A DNA stretch of 64,000 bases from Nostoc sp. FACHB-892 (GTDB lineage Bacteria; Cyanobacteriota; Cyanobacteriia; Cyanobacteriales; Nostocaceae), in NCBI RefSeq assembly GCF_014698795.1, contig NZ_JACJTR010000037.1:1-64000 (forward strand), written 5' to 3'. The position numbers and the translations under genes are program-made. This document shows positions 17,644 through 26,278 of this stretch, one piece after another. The notes under the pieces were generated by a model, which was given only the letters and a program-made list of their open reading frames with translations, was not told the DNA's origin and made no database searches. The first letter of the stretch is position 1, and each line of letters opens with the position of its first letter.

Positions 17644-19320
17644 CTATTGACAAATCCATTTCCAGTTAGGCAAGTTATATAGAAGCGTTAGCGTGTAGTG
17701 GTGGGATTTTTCGGTAGCTTTACTAACGTCGAGACAGGTGCTGAAAAGGTAAGTTTTATCAATATTAACTAGCCAGGCAGAGGCTGCATCGCCTTTAGCG
17801 GTTACTCCAGTTTGACCATCCCATTGCACCTGCTTCCAAAATTGGATTGCTTCTGTCTCTGTAGCGGATGCTGCTGCTCGGTCAAGCGCTCTATCAACCA
17901 CTGAGTTGCTATAATAACCGGGATTCTGGTATTTTCCCTGAGCCAAAGAGCTTTTGAAGAGAAAGGATAACTGCTGCGAGTCGTGGGTTTCCAGCGCGTA
18001 AAGGACAACATTGCTTTGCATCCGGCGTTCAATCTCAGTCCAGCTCCTACCCTCAACATTTACCTTAATTCCAACAGGTTTGAGCATTTGGGCAACTGCT
18101 AAAGCCAGTCCCTGCCTGAAAGCGTCTTGGGCATTGTAAAGGAGAGTGAATTCTGCCTTTAACCGTTGTTTTTCTAGGATGCCGTCACCATTCGTATCCC
18201 GCCAACCATCCTCACTTAAGATTTGCTTGGCTTTGTTGATATCCCCATCTTGAATGTCTGCTGTTGGCTCGTCCCAGGGAAGACCACTAGCAGGACTCAT
18301 CGCTGGGGAACCGTAACCATTAAACAAGGTTTGAACCAAAGTTTGGCGGTCAATCGCATAATTGACTGCCTGACGAATCGCTCGGTTTGAGGTGACATCG
18401 TTGCCAATTGGGTTGCCATCAGGTGTCTTCCTCCCTGTACGGGGAGGATAGGGAAACATAAGCCCAGCGTGACCGAGGCTTTTAATGACATAGGTGTTCA
18501 TGCCCTCCACTGGCTGTGAGGCTAGGTGATTGGGAATTGCAGCCACCTGAACTTGACCTGCTCTGGCGGCGGCAAAAGCAGCATCTCCCTGAGTGAAGAG
18601 GAGGATGATACGCTTAATAACTGGTTTGTGCCCGTAGTAGTCAGGATTGGCTTCGATGATCACCTGCTCGCCCTGGTTCCATTGCACTAGTTTGTAAGGA
18701 CCGGAACCGATTGGGTTGCGGGCGTAGTCTTTGTTATGGGCATACTTGGGTACAATACCCAAACTGGCAAGTTGATTGACAAAGGTAATATCGGGTCGTT
18801 TGAGGTGTAGTTCGACTTGATACTTACCTGTAGCAACAGCGCGATCCAAAATCTCCATATCCAGTCGCCCAAAACTGTCTTTCGTTGTATTGAACGTGTA
18901 AGCGACATCTTCTGCCAAGAGAGGCTGACCATCTGTGAACCGAACATCTTGGCGGATTTTCACTGTCCAGACCAAGCGATCACTGCTGATGGTGTAGCTC
19001 TGGGCTAGGTCGTTGACCAGTTCAAAATTTTCGTCGCGGCTTAAGAGTGTACTTTGAAACAGAGGAGGACCGGCGTAATGCCAACCCATTGTTGGGTCGA
19101 ACCCTTTCTCATATATATGATATTCGTCCCATCCCAAGTCCACCATAATCTGCTCCTTGGACCCAGAGGTGGCGTTAACCAGTGAGCGGTTTTGGGAAAC
19201 CCGACTACAAGCAGCCGCTCCTACTAACAGCAGCACCACTAGCAAGCGAAGGAGATGAGACGTGCGCTGATAAGTTTTACCGGATAGGCATTGCCTACTA
19301 CTGGAATAATTTTTGTACAT
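17644..19320 (-). CDS. Family 5 extracellular solute-binding lipoprotein
   Basis: 558 residues. A signal with LLRLLVVLLLVGAAACS at 23-39 ends in Cys38, a plausible lipidation site. The SBP family 5 (Bac_5) body is clear: QSYTISSDRLVWTVKIRQDVRFTDGQP, then NPIGSGPYKLVQWNQGEQVI near 215 and AVNYAIDRQTLVQTLFNGYG near 320. Such proteins deliver peptides, nickel or metal-ligand complexes to Dpp/Opp/Nik importers. It is the second gene of the operon, 60 bases after the TonB receptor. The ligand cannot be read from the sequence. Confidence 0.9.
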   Translation of the reverse strand: MYKNYSSSRQCLSGKTYQRTSHLLRLLVVLLLVGAAACSRVSQNRSLVNATSGSKEQIMVDLGWDEYHIYEKGFDPTMGWHYAGPPLFQSTLLSRDENFELVNDLAQSYTISSDRLVWTVKIRQDVRFTDGQPLLAEDVAYTFNTTKDSFGRLDMEILDRAVATGKYQVELHLKRPDITFVNQLASLGIVPKYAHNKDYARNPIGSGPYKLVQWNQGEQVIIEANPDYYGHKPVIKRIILLFTQGDAAFAAARAGQVQVAAIPNHLASQPVEGMNTYVIKSLGHAGLMFPYPPRTGRKTPDGNPIGNDVTSNRAIRQAVNYAIDRQTLVQTLFNGYGSPAMSPASGLPWDEPTADIQDGDINKAKQILSEDGWRDTNGDGILEKQRLKAEFTLLYNAQDAFRQGLALAVAQMLKPVGIKVNVEGRSWTEIERRMQSNVVLYALETHDSQQLSFLFKSSLAQGKYQNPGYYSNSVVDRALDRAAASATETEAIQFWKQVQWDGQTGVTAKGDAASAWLVNIDKTYLFSTCLDVSKATEKSHHYTLTLLYNLPNWKWICQ

Positions 19321-19380
19321 AGCCCACTAAGAGTGTTACTAAATTCGATACTGTCTTGCGATTCATAGGATACACTCAAT

Positions 19381-22044
19381 TTAGAAATTGATAGACACCG
19401 TTCCCAACACTGTCAGAGGTGCTCCAGGAATCAACGCAAAGCCGTTATCAACGTCGTAATATCTTGTGCTAAAGAGATTTTTGAAATTTAGCCCGAATCT
19501 ATAGTTGTCTCGACGGTAGAAAAGAGCCGCGTCTGCTTTGAGGTAAGAGGGAATTTTGAAAGTATTGGGTAGTATCACCTCAGCATCTTCTGCATACGTT
19601 AGCCCCAAGCCAAATCCCAATCCTTGCAAATTTCCACTTTGCAACTCATAAGTCGTCCATAAACTGGCGCTATGATATGGAACACCAGGCAAACGATCGC
19701 TAACTATCTCTGGGTTCGTATCCTTTATTACTTCTGTGTCCGTGTAAGCATAGCTAGCGATGATATTCCATCCTGGCAAAATTTCTCCGGCAATATCCAA
19801 TTCAATTCCACGACTGCGTTGTTCGCCCGTTGCAACACTGAAAAAGTCTCGAAATTCCGGGTCAGGGTCAGCTGTTGGTACATTCTGTCTGGTAATCTGG
19901 TAAAACGCCAAGGTTGCTGAAACTCGGTTCTCGAAGAAATCTTGTTTAAGTCCAAACTCAAACTGGTCTCCGGTCTGCGGTTGTAATAATTCTTCCGTCC
20001 GGGTGATGTAACCAGTGTTGGGAGCGAAGGCTTGTGCATAGTTGAAATAAACAGAAGTAGAATTCGTTGGCTGGTAGACAATGCCCACGCGGGGAGAGAT
20101 TTTTGTATCCGATCGGTCTGTCAACTCATTTGTTAGTCTATTTTCATTGAAGGAATAAACGGAGTCAAAACGAATGCCACCTAACACCTTGAGATTTGAG
20201 GCAAGCTCAACCAAGTCTTGTATGTAAATTCCGAGACTATCGTTGCCAAATTCCGCAGAGTCCAACAGAGTGTAAGCTCCAGGCCTAGCACCATAAACAG
20301 GATTAAAGATATCGATGGAAGCCAGAGGCGCGCTGCTCCGAGTATAGGGATAGACAAATCGACTTAATTCCACGCCAAAGAGAAGATTGTGTCGCACGGA
20401 GCCAGTATTGAACTTGCCAATGACTTCGTTTTGCAGCGTGTAGAGTTGATTATTCTGCGGTCCCTTAACGGATTCACGGTTGAGCGTTTGCCGATTCGGT
20501 TCTAGCGCAGTGCTAGCCAATCGTTCCGAGCCAATATTGAGATCGGCAACGAGTACGCTAAACCCCTGCCGAAATCTCCAATTATCACTAAAGCGATGTT
20601 CAAAGTCGTAATATCCCCAGTGTGTTGTTCCCGTAGTGGGTCCTAAGTCTGGTTCGCTAAGGTACCTGCTAATAGGCACTTGCAAAAACTCTCGCTCTGG
20701 TGGAAAGTTAGCACCAAAAATGTTATTAGAAATTTTAAAATACTCGTATTCTACTGTTAACGTTGTTCGCGGACTAACGCGCCAGGTAAAAGCTGGCGCA
20801 ATGAAATAGTCCTCGTTAAAGACAAAATCCCGAAAGCTGTTTGCGGATTCGTAGGAAGCATTCAAACGGTAGGTGAGAGAACCATTTGCGGTGAGAGGAC
20901 CTCCTATATCGAATGCTGGACGAAAAAAATTATAGTTCCCGGCCGTGAAATTCAGTTGGTAAAATGGTTGATCTAAGGGCTTCTTTGTGACTGTGTTTAC
21001 AACACCACCGAAGGCAAAATTTCCCCCATAGATTGCCGAAGCTGGACCTTTAAGAACTTCTACCCGTTCGACATTCGCAAACCCGTGTGGATTGATAAAA
21101 GCCGAGTCTGGAAAACCATTGCGGAGTTGTTGGTAACTTTCCCCGAAGCCCCGCACCCGGTATCCGGGCGCAAACGGAAAGCCAGGGAAGCGAGTCACAC
21201 CGCTGATATTTTCAGTGAACTCTTCCACACGTGTCAGCCCGCGATCGCGAATCACGGCTTGTGGTACTACTTGTACTGATAAGGGTAGGTCGCGTTGCGG
21301 CACAGGTAGCTTAGTTCCGGTAGTTGACTCTTGAACCCGATACCCTTCCTCTCCCTCTCCCGTTACTACTAGCTCAATGGGTTCTTCACCAGCATCTGAT
21401 GGTTTTGCAGGCTGTGTTTCACTACTAGGTAATGGTAAGCTTTCCTCGTCTGTGGGTAGGGGTGCCATAGAGGGGGAAGGGCTAGGGGTGGGCTTCTCTG
21501 CTGAGGTTACAGCTGGTGTCACCGCGAAAACCAAACCTTCATCGCTGTCAAACAGCTCGGCTGTTGGTAATCCGTCTTCACCTGTCAGTGTTACTTGGAC
21601 AGTACCAGGATTCTGATTTGTGACTTGTAAGAGCTTAATTCCCGCAATGGGTTTTTCAGAGCGCAAAAAATTACCACTACTCAGTTTTAATTGAGCATTG
21701 GTGATCAGAGCAGTCAGGGTATTACCTTCACTTTTAAATGAAGTTTGCAGCTTGTCAGATGTAACAGATGTTTCTAAAATGATTTCTAGACCACTTTGTG
21801 TTTGATTTAGCCTGACTCCTGTTACTTGAATAATCGGACTCGATTGCTCTTGCTGCGCTAGCCACTCCTTAATATTGGTGTAAGGATGTTGGATGTTTTT
21901 AGCTTGGGGAATATCTTTAATAGTGACTAGTTCTGCTGTCTGACTTGTTTTTTTAGTGTTAGATTCTGCTAATGCTTGCTGATTGAAAATCGCTACTATG
22001 ACTATAGCTAGCCCTAAATTCCTTAGTAGATACAGTTGGTTCAT
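19381..22044 (-). CDS. TonB-dependent outer membrane receptor with AMIN domain
   Basis: 887 residues. Signal peptide at 1-26 (LGLAIVIVAIFNQQALA). An AMIN domain follows at about 55-165 (ITVTGVRL-like IIQVTGVRLNQTQSGLEIIL), a feature of cyanobacterial siderophore receptors. A Pro/Ser linker at 185-215 leads to the plug (VTGTKLPVPQRDLPLSVQVV, VLKGPASAIYGG near 330), then a 22-strand barrel ending in a C-terminal Phe (VLGTVSINF). It takes up metal-ligand complexes across the outer membrane. It heads the operon with the Opp/Nik-type importer, so the ligand is likely a metallophore that is processed by that importer rather than by an FhuB-type system. Confidence 0.93.
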   Translation of the reverse strand: MNQLYLLRNLGLAIVIVAIFNQQALAESNTKKTSQTAELVTIKDIPQAKNIQHPYTNIKEWLAQQEQSSPIIQVTGVRLNQTQSGLEIILETSVTSDKLQTSFKSEGNTLTALITNAQLKLSSGNFLRSEKPIAGIKLLQVTNQNPGTVQVTLTGEDGLPTAELFDSDEGLVFAVTPAVTSAEKPTPSPSPSMAPLPTDEESLPLPSSETQPAKPSDAGEEPIELVVTGEGEEGYRVQESTTGTKLPVPQRDLPLSVQVVPQAVIRDRGLTRVEEFTENISGVTRFPGFPFAPGYRVRGFGESYQQLRNGFPDSAFINPHGFANVERVEVLKGPASAIYGGNFAFGGVVNTVTKKPLDQPFYQLNFTAGNYNFFRPAFDIGGPLTANGSLTYRLNASYESANSFRDFVFNEDYFIAPAFTWRVSPRTTLTVEYEYFKISNNIFGANFPPEREFLQVPISRYLSEPDLGPTTGTTHWGYYDFEHRFSDNWRFRQGFSVLVADLNIGSERLASTALEPNRQTLNRESVKGPQNNQLYTLQNEVIGKFNTGSVRHNLLFGVELSRFVYPYTRSSAPLASIDIFNPVYGARPGAYTLLDSAEFGNDSLGIYIQDLVELASNLKVLGGIRFDSVYSFNENRLTNELTDRSDTKISPRVGIVYQPTNSTSVYFNYAQAFAPNTGYITRTEELLQPQTGDQFEFGLKQDFFENRVSATLAFYQITRQNVPTADPDPEFRDFFSVATGEQRSRGIELDIAGEILPGWNIIASYAYTDTEVIKDTNPEIVSDRLPGVPYHSASLWTTYELQSGNLQGLGFGLGLTYAEDAEVILPNTFKIPSYLKADAALFYRRDNYRFGLNFKNLFSTRYYDVDNGFALIPGAPLTVLGTVSINF

Positions 22045-22093
22045 GAATTTCTCAACGTCCTCACACTAAAGTAGTTTGAACAGCGACGAACTT

Positions 22094-22114
22094 CCAACTA
22101 CCAAAAATAGTTGG
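22094..22114. promoter_or_regulatory. Inverted repeat before the TonB receptor operon
   Basis: CCAACTA (22094-22100) and TAGTTGG (22108-22114) form a perfect 7-7-7 inverted repeat 50 bases before the receptor ATG. It could be an operator or an mRNA hairpin. It does not resemble a Fur box. Confidence 0.35.
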
Positions 22115-23121
22115 CAAATCTTAGTAGCTGTAATACTTTTTTTGTTATTAATTAAATATCATACTTTGTGCTAACAGTAATACTTTTTAATAAAAAATGG
22201 ATAATTAGAAAATTAACTGTAGTCAAATAGAAAATAGTACTAAATTGAAAGCATGGCTCTTGATTTTTTCTTAAATACCTCCTTACTAAAATGTTTGCCT
22301 TTTGTAGCAGAGATGTCAAATGACAAGTTGTCAAACTTGAATGAGAGCGAATAAAAAACACTTTTTTGAGTAAGTGCCCAAGAAAAAACAATCTATGTGA
22401 AGGCAAGTAAACACGTAGAATGCATCTATCAAGATAACTAAAATATCGGGGCACAGTGTAGTTTTTCACTCCTCCTCCCATCCGTTATCTCCTTGACGAA
22501 GCGATGCCTACATTGATATTTACGATGGGCTACGACGCTCCTGCGTCGCTAACGCTACGCTATCGGTGTCGCTTACTACACCTCTATTCAAAAGTCCTAT
22601 CTGATCTCGTAATTTATTGTCATTAAAACTAATTTGTTGAAAATAATATACTCAAAACGGCTTGGATCTGGACTTCTCAAGAATTGTTAAAATCTTTATC
22701 AGGTAACGCTCATAGTTGTTAATACAAAAGTCCAGCTATTATCCGTTCGTAGTGTATATAGTGTGAAACCCTTACTATTTCGTTGTTTCACGACTTAGCT
22801 GAAAAAGCCAGAAGAACTATAAACAACCACACCCAACATCGCCAGCACAATCCTCTGCCGTCGCACCCATTCAAAACAAGCGCCGACATCAGTTGTTACA
22901 TATTACAGTATTTTTTCCCTTAGAGCTTGTCATGTAACAATCTTGCTTCTTTTGAGCTAGAAATGCTTTCTCAGTAAGCTTTCTAAATAATAAATTGTAA
23001 AATTAGCCCTGCTTTTACAGGCATTGAAAAACCTAGAACGGCAAAATAAGCTAGAGTAGGTTTGTAATGATTGAAACAGGCGTAAATAAGTAAACCAAAA
23101 TTTTCAACAACAACGAATTTA
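22115..23121. other. Long intergenic region without a convincing gene
   Basis: About 1 kb. An open frame at 22152-22481 (-) is basic, Phe/Leu rich and lacks a ribosome binding site; I leave it out. Bases 22495-22575 hold a GC-rich dispersed repeat (GACGCTCCTGCGTCGCTAAC...). The rest is AT-rich and likely contains the operon promoter. Confidence 0.5.
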
Positions 23122-23547
23122 CTAGGTTTGAATTTTTGCTCTAGTAAGTTTTACCACACTAGTGAAAAACAAACACCTTGGGTTATCATACCAGTCCTTA
23201 GCAATCGCACCCTTGGGATGAGCAATCACTGTGAGACAACAACTTACCCCAGCCGTAAAACCCAACCCAATCGCTGCCACAGTCTCGCTGGGCTTGATAA
23301 ACAACGTTGCAATTCCGATAACTGCACCCCAAAGACAGCCATAACAGCAAACGATAATCAACTGATTTTTGGGTTTAGCCCTTTCGTCTGATATGCATTG
23401 ATGGCTTATGGCATAATTTTCAAGCTCATTGATAATTTCTAGTAAAGAAGCGTCGCACTATTTTTCTAGGCGATCGTTTGCCAATCTGTCTTGCTTAACT
23501 GGACTTATGGCTAATTTTTGCAATGCTATGGTTAATCTATCGCTCAT
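23122..23547 (-). pseudogene. Two-helix membrane protein gene with an in-frame amber stop
   Basis: An ATG at 23547 opens MSDRLTIALQKLAISPVK, reaches a TAG at 23458-23460 (codon 30), and the same frame continues with CDASLLEIINELENYAISHQ and then two membrane helices (CYGCLWGAVIGIATLFI and VAAIGLGFTAGVSCCLTVI) to a stop at 23122. The reading frame is otherwise unbroken for 141 codons, and both sides look like one protein. Either it is a gene inactivated by one base change (CAG to TAG fits), or the stop is read through, or translation restarts at TTG 23361. Confidence 0.5.
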
Positions 23548-23607
23548 TTTTAAATACCGGAACTTGACCGGAACTCGACCGCAATTCAACAGGAACTGTG
23601 ACCGATG

Positions 23608-23928
23608 TTACTGGTTAATGTTAATAATGCTAAAACCATCTTTCTCATTTCCGCACAATCGGTTAGTGTCAATCAATTGTGACAAGGCATTCCTTAAGTA
23701 AAGAACACTCTTTTTCTCTTCACCCCATTTGCGGCTGTTTCTGATAGCAGCAAAAGAAGTTGGAGGACTAGCAGTAGCCGCAACAATTGCCACAATCTGT
23801 TCTAAATCAGCCTCAGAAATACTACTCTCTTCTACTTCCAGAAATTCCACTTCTTGATAAGGCTTTGAAAAAATGGATGGTACCGGAAAGGTTTTTTGTG
23901 TTTTTTTCTTATTTGGTAATGTAATCAA
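23608..23928 (-). CDS. Hypothetical acidic protein
   Basis: 106 residues from a TTG start; the frame is open further upstream but without ATG, GTG or TTG. Basic N-terminus (NKKKTQKTF), then an acidic segment VEFLEVEESSISEADLEQIVAIVAATASPP and a basic C-terminal part. No family recognised. It lies between two disrupted small genes on the same strand, so the group was probably once an operon. Confidence 0.5.
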   Translation of the reverse strand: MITLPNKKKTQKTFPVPSIFSKPYQEVEFLEVEESSISEADLEQIVAIVAATASPPTSFAAIRNSRKWGEEKKSVLYLRNALSQLIDTNRLCGNEKDGFSIININQ

Positions 23929-24207
23929 TTTCTTTTTTGAAAATATTTTAGCTATGGAAGTGTGATCGCCATGAGATTTGGAGTGGTGATCGCACTTGGT
24001 TATTAACCAAATATTTGTGCAATATCTGCCCCAAGCCCTGTAGCAGTAAGCTCTTTAGCTAGTTCGGCAACATTCAGGATGCTTTCATTAAGTATCGTAA
24101 ATGTATTGCCGGAGCTTATGGCTTGCGGATTGAACGCTCCACCCATAAAGCTTAATGCTTTGCAATATCTGTCAAGTGGGTTGAACGCAGCGAGTCGTTT
24201 AACCAAT

Positions 24208-25350
24208 AGACATCTCCAAAATAGTATCATTCTGTGATAAAAGAACATTAAAGAGTGATTTTGGCACAGGAGCATGAGCAATATACTGAATTACATTGAA
24301 GAGAATCCTAAACAAACACAAAGGTTAATAGGGCTGGAATATGAACAGTTACAACAATTAATCCTAAATGCGGAACGTTTACATCATGAAAAACAAGCTT
24401 CACTAGAATCTAAGAAAGTTAGAATTATTGCTGGTGGAGGAGGCCGTAAACCAAAATTATCTATTCCCGAACAAATCATTTTAACTTTGGTGTATCTCCG
24501 GCATCTAACAACCTTCCAACTTCTAGGTATTCAGTTTGAAGTAAGCGAGTCTACCGCCAATGATACATTTAACTATTGGTTGCCCAACTTGCGAGAATTA
24601 CTGCCATCCAGTCTGCTTGAACAAGTAAAAAAAAACGCTTCTGACTATGAAGTAGTAAAAGAAATACTCACAGAATATGAATTAATAGTAGATAGCTATG
24701 AACAAGTCAGAGAAAGGCCTGGAGACAATAATGAACAAAAAAAATATTTTTCAGTTAAGAAGAGTAATCATACATTTAAAACTCAAATGATTATTTTACC
24801 TGATGCTAGTGATATCGTTGATGTTGTGGCAGGTGAACCTGGGCCAAAAAGCGATATAACAATGTTTAGAGAATATCGCTCAGAGTTTGATGCCAAACAA
24901 AGGTTTAAAGGAGACAAGGCATATATTGGAGAAGATTTAATTACAACTCCAATTAAAAAACCACGAAATCAAGAACTAACAACAGAACAGAAAGAACAAA
25001 ACAAAATATTTTCATCTAAACGAATCTTTGTTGAACATCGAATTCGATCAGTCAAAATATTTCGAGTTATCCAAGAAAGATTTAGGTTAAATACCTGTAA
25101 ATATAAGCAAGTAATTTTGGCGATTTGTGGATTAGTAAGGTTACGAATTCGAGCGCTAATATTACCATTAGAAATATCGTCCATATCATCAGGTTGAAAT
25201 TACCGCATATAACCAGATATTTTTGCCTAATTCTCAACAGAAAATATCTCAAAGTCTTATTTTATCGTACAGACTCGCTAATTTAAGATGATTGCATTTA
25301 GGGACTACAGCCTAGCCACACAAAGACTTTAACTGTTTTCGGAGATGTCT
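24208..25350 (+). mobile_element. IS5-type insertion sequence
   Basis: Terminal inverted repeats AGACATCTCC at 24208-24217 and its complement at 25341-25350, extended imperfectly inward. An AAT (or TA, depending on where the ends are drawn) flanks both sides and is the likely target duplication. One intact transposase gene lies inside. It interrupts a small minus-strand gene. Confidence 0.8.
24274..25197 (+). CDS. IS5-family transposase (DDE_Tnp_4 type)
   Basis: 307 residues. An N-terminal HTH is at about 68-110 (LSIPEQIILTLVYLRHLTTF, then VSESTANDTFNYWL). The DDE domain has the first Asp in LIVDSYEQVRERP (about 147), the second in GDKAYIG (about 215), and the Glu in KRIFVEHRIRSVKIFR (about 252). 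An AGGAG immediately precedes the ATG. It appears intact. Confidence 0.88.
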   Translation: MSNILNYIEENPKQTQRLIGLEYEQLQQLILNAERLHHEKQASLESKKVRIIAGGGGRKPKLSIPEQIILTLVYLRHLTTFQLLGIQFEVSESTANDTFNYWLPNLRELLPSSLLEQVKKNASDYEVVKEILTEYELIVDSYEQVRERPGDNNEQKKYFSVKKSNHTFKTQMIILPDASDIVDVVAGEPGPKSDITMFREYRSEFDAKQRFKGDKAYIGEDLITTPIKKPRNQELTTEQKEQNKIFSSKRIFVEHRIRSVKIFRVIQERFRLNTCKYKQVILAICGLVRLRIRALILPLEISSISSG

Positions 25351-25681
25351 AATGCATAGTTGCCTTGTCGGAATGCTGTTAAGGCTTCCTGATGTAGTTC
25401 TGTCTGTTGCGGCATCCGGTCAATTATCAAGTCAATTGCTCGCTGGATTTGCTCTTTTGTTAGTTCGTTGCTTGTAGATGTAGCTACCATTTTTATTCTC
25501 CTAATAACCAACCCATTTTGGAAAAAGATGGCGAACGAGATTTTTAATCAAGATGCGTTCGCTACGGCAATTGTGCGGATTCATGAAGTTAGCTGATTAA
25601 TAAGTCCCGCACAAACACGGATTCATTCCTGCTGCCTTTCAGTAAAACTGCATTATACAAGTTTTAAAGTGTCACTGTAAC

Positions 25682-25949
25682 CATAAGTTTGCCGCTTTTG
25701 AAAGCATAACCTTGCCGCAGAACAAGCGAAAAGGCTTGATTTAACGTTCCGCGATCGCAGTCAAAGCATTTAGTTTTGAAACCAAAAAGTTGCCAAAAGT
25801 CTAAAAATCAAGCATAAACGTGCCGAAAGTTCAGGGATTATGCACCCTAAAATACCTGAAGTAGCAAGATTGTCTCTTAAAAACCCCAAACATTCAAGAT
25901 GTCGTAAGTCTATTTGAAACCATAAACCTGCCACCCCGGCAAACTTATG
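25682..25949. repeat. Iteron-like set of five 12-bp repeats
   Basis: Consensus CATAAnnnTGCC: CATAAGTTTGCC at 25682-25693, CATAACCTTGCC at 25705-25716, CATAAACGTGCC at 25813-25824, CATAAACCTGCC at 25921-25932, and an inverted CATAAGTTTGCC at 25938-25949. They fill the gene-free stretch (25491-25974) before the small plus-strand gene at 25975. Repeats of this size and number are typical of plasmid replication origins or of multi-site operators. Confidence 0.55.
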
Positions 25950-25974
25950 CTTACAGTCACATAAAGGTGCATTT

Positions 25975-26229
25975 ATGGCTGATACTACAATGCTAGATAA
26001 CCGTATAAATAAGCAAATAAATTTTGAACCATTAGAAGCGACAGTAGCAGCAACAGAAGAAGAGTCAGTAATATTAGCCGAAAAGCTCACACAGGTGGCA
26101 ATTCCTTTACAAGTATTGTTACAAGCGCTGAATATAGCAAAATACGATAAGGCAGCAGCTTTCCGCTATGCTGACAAATATCTAACCAATACCAGAAAGT
26201 CGAAATGGGTTATTATCAAAACGGCTTGA
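25975..26229 (+). CDS. Small hypothetical protein beside iteron-like repeats
   Basis: 84 residues, acidic N-terminal half (LEATVAATEEESVILAEKL) and a basic C-terminal end (ADKYLTNTRKSKWVIIK). The LLQALNIAKYDKAAAFRYAD segment could be a helix-turn-helix, but this is weak. It starts 25 bases after the last of five 12-bp repeats, so a role with those repeats is possible. No family recognised. Confidence 0.5.
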   Translation: MADTTMLDNRINKQINFEPLEATVAATEEESVILAEKLTQVAIPLQVLLQALNIAKYDKAAAFRYADKYLTNTRKSKWVIIKTA

Positions 26230-26278
26230 AATTTTTGATGAAACGCTCGGTTGGATATCTTTCTCCTGATGTAAATTC

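Larger units (their letters stand above)
24003..25490 (-). pseudogene. Small gene split by an IS5-type element
   Basis: The 5' part (25490-25351) has an ATG with AGGAG 8 bases upstream and reads MVATSTSNELTKEQIQRAID to FRQGNYAL. The 3' part (24207-24003) reads LVKRLAAFNPLDRY to ELTATGLGADIAQIFG and a stop. Removing the element and one copy of the flanking duplication rejoins both parts in one frame, giving a protein of about 112 residues. In its present form the 5' part ends with DISENS encoded by the element's own end. The family is not known to me. Confidence 0.7.

Noticed and set aside
22094..22114. Inverted repeat as a Fur box
   Set aside because: The sequence CCAACTA..TAGTTGG does not fit the GATAAT-type Fur consensus; kept only as an unspecified hairpin.
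22152..22481. Open frame of 109 codons on the minus strand
   Set aside because: Basic, Phe/Leu-rich, no ribosome binding site, lies in a promoter region; looks like a chance frame.
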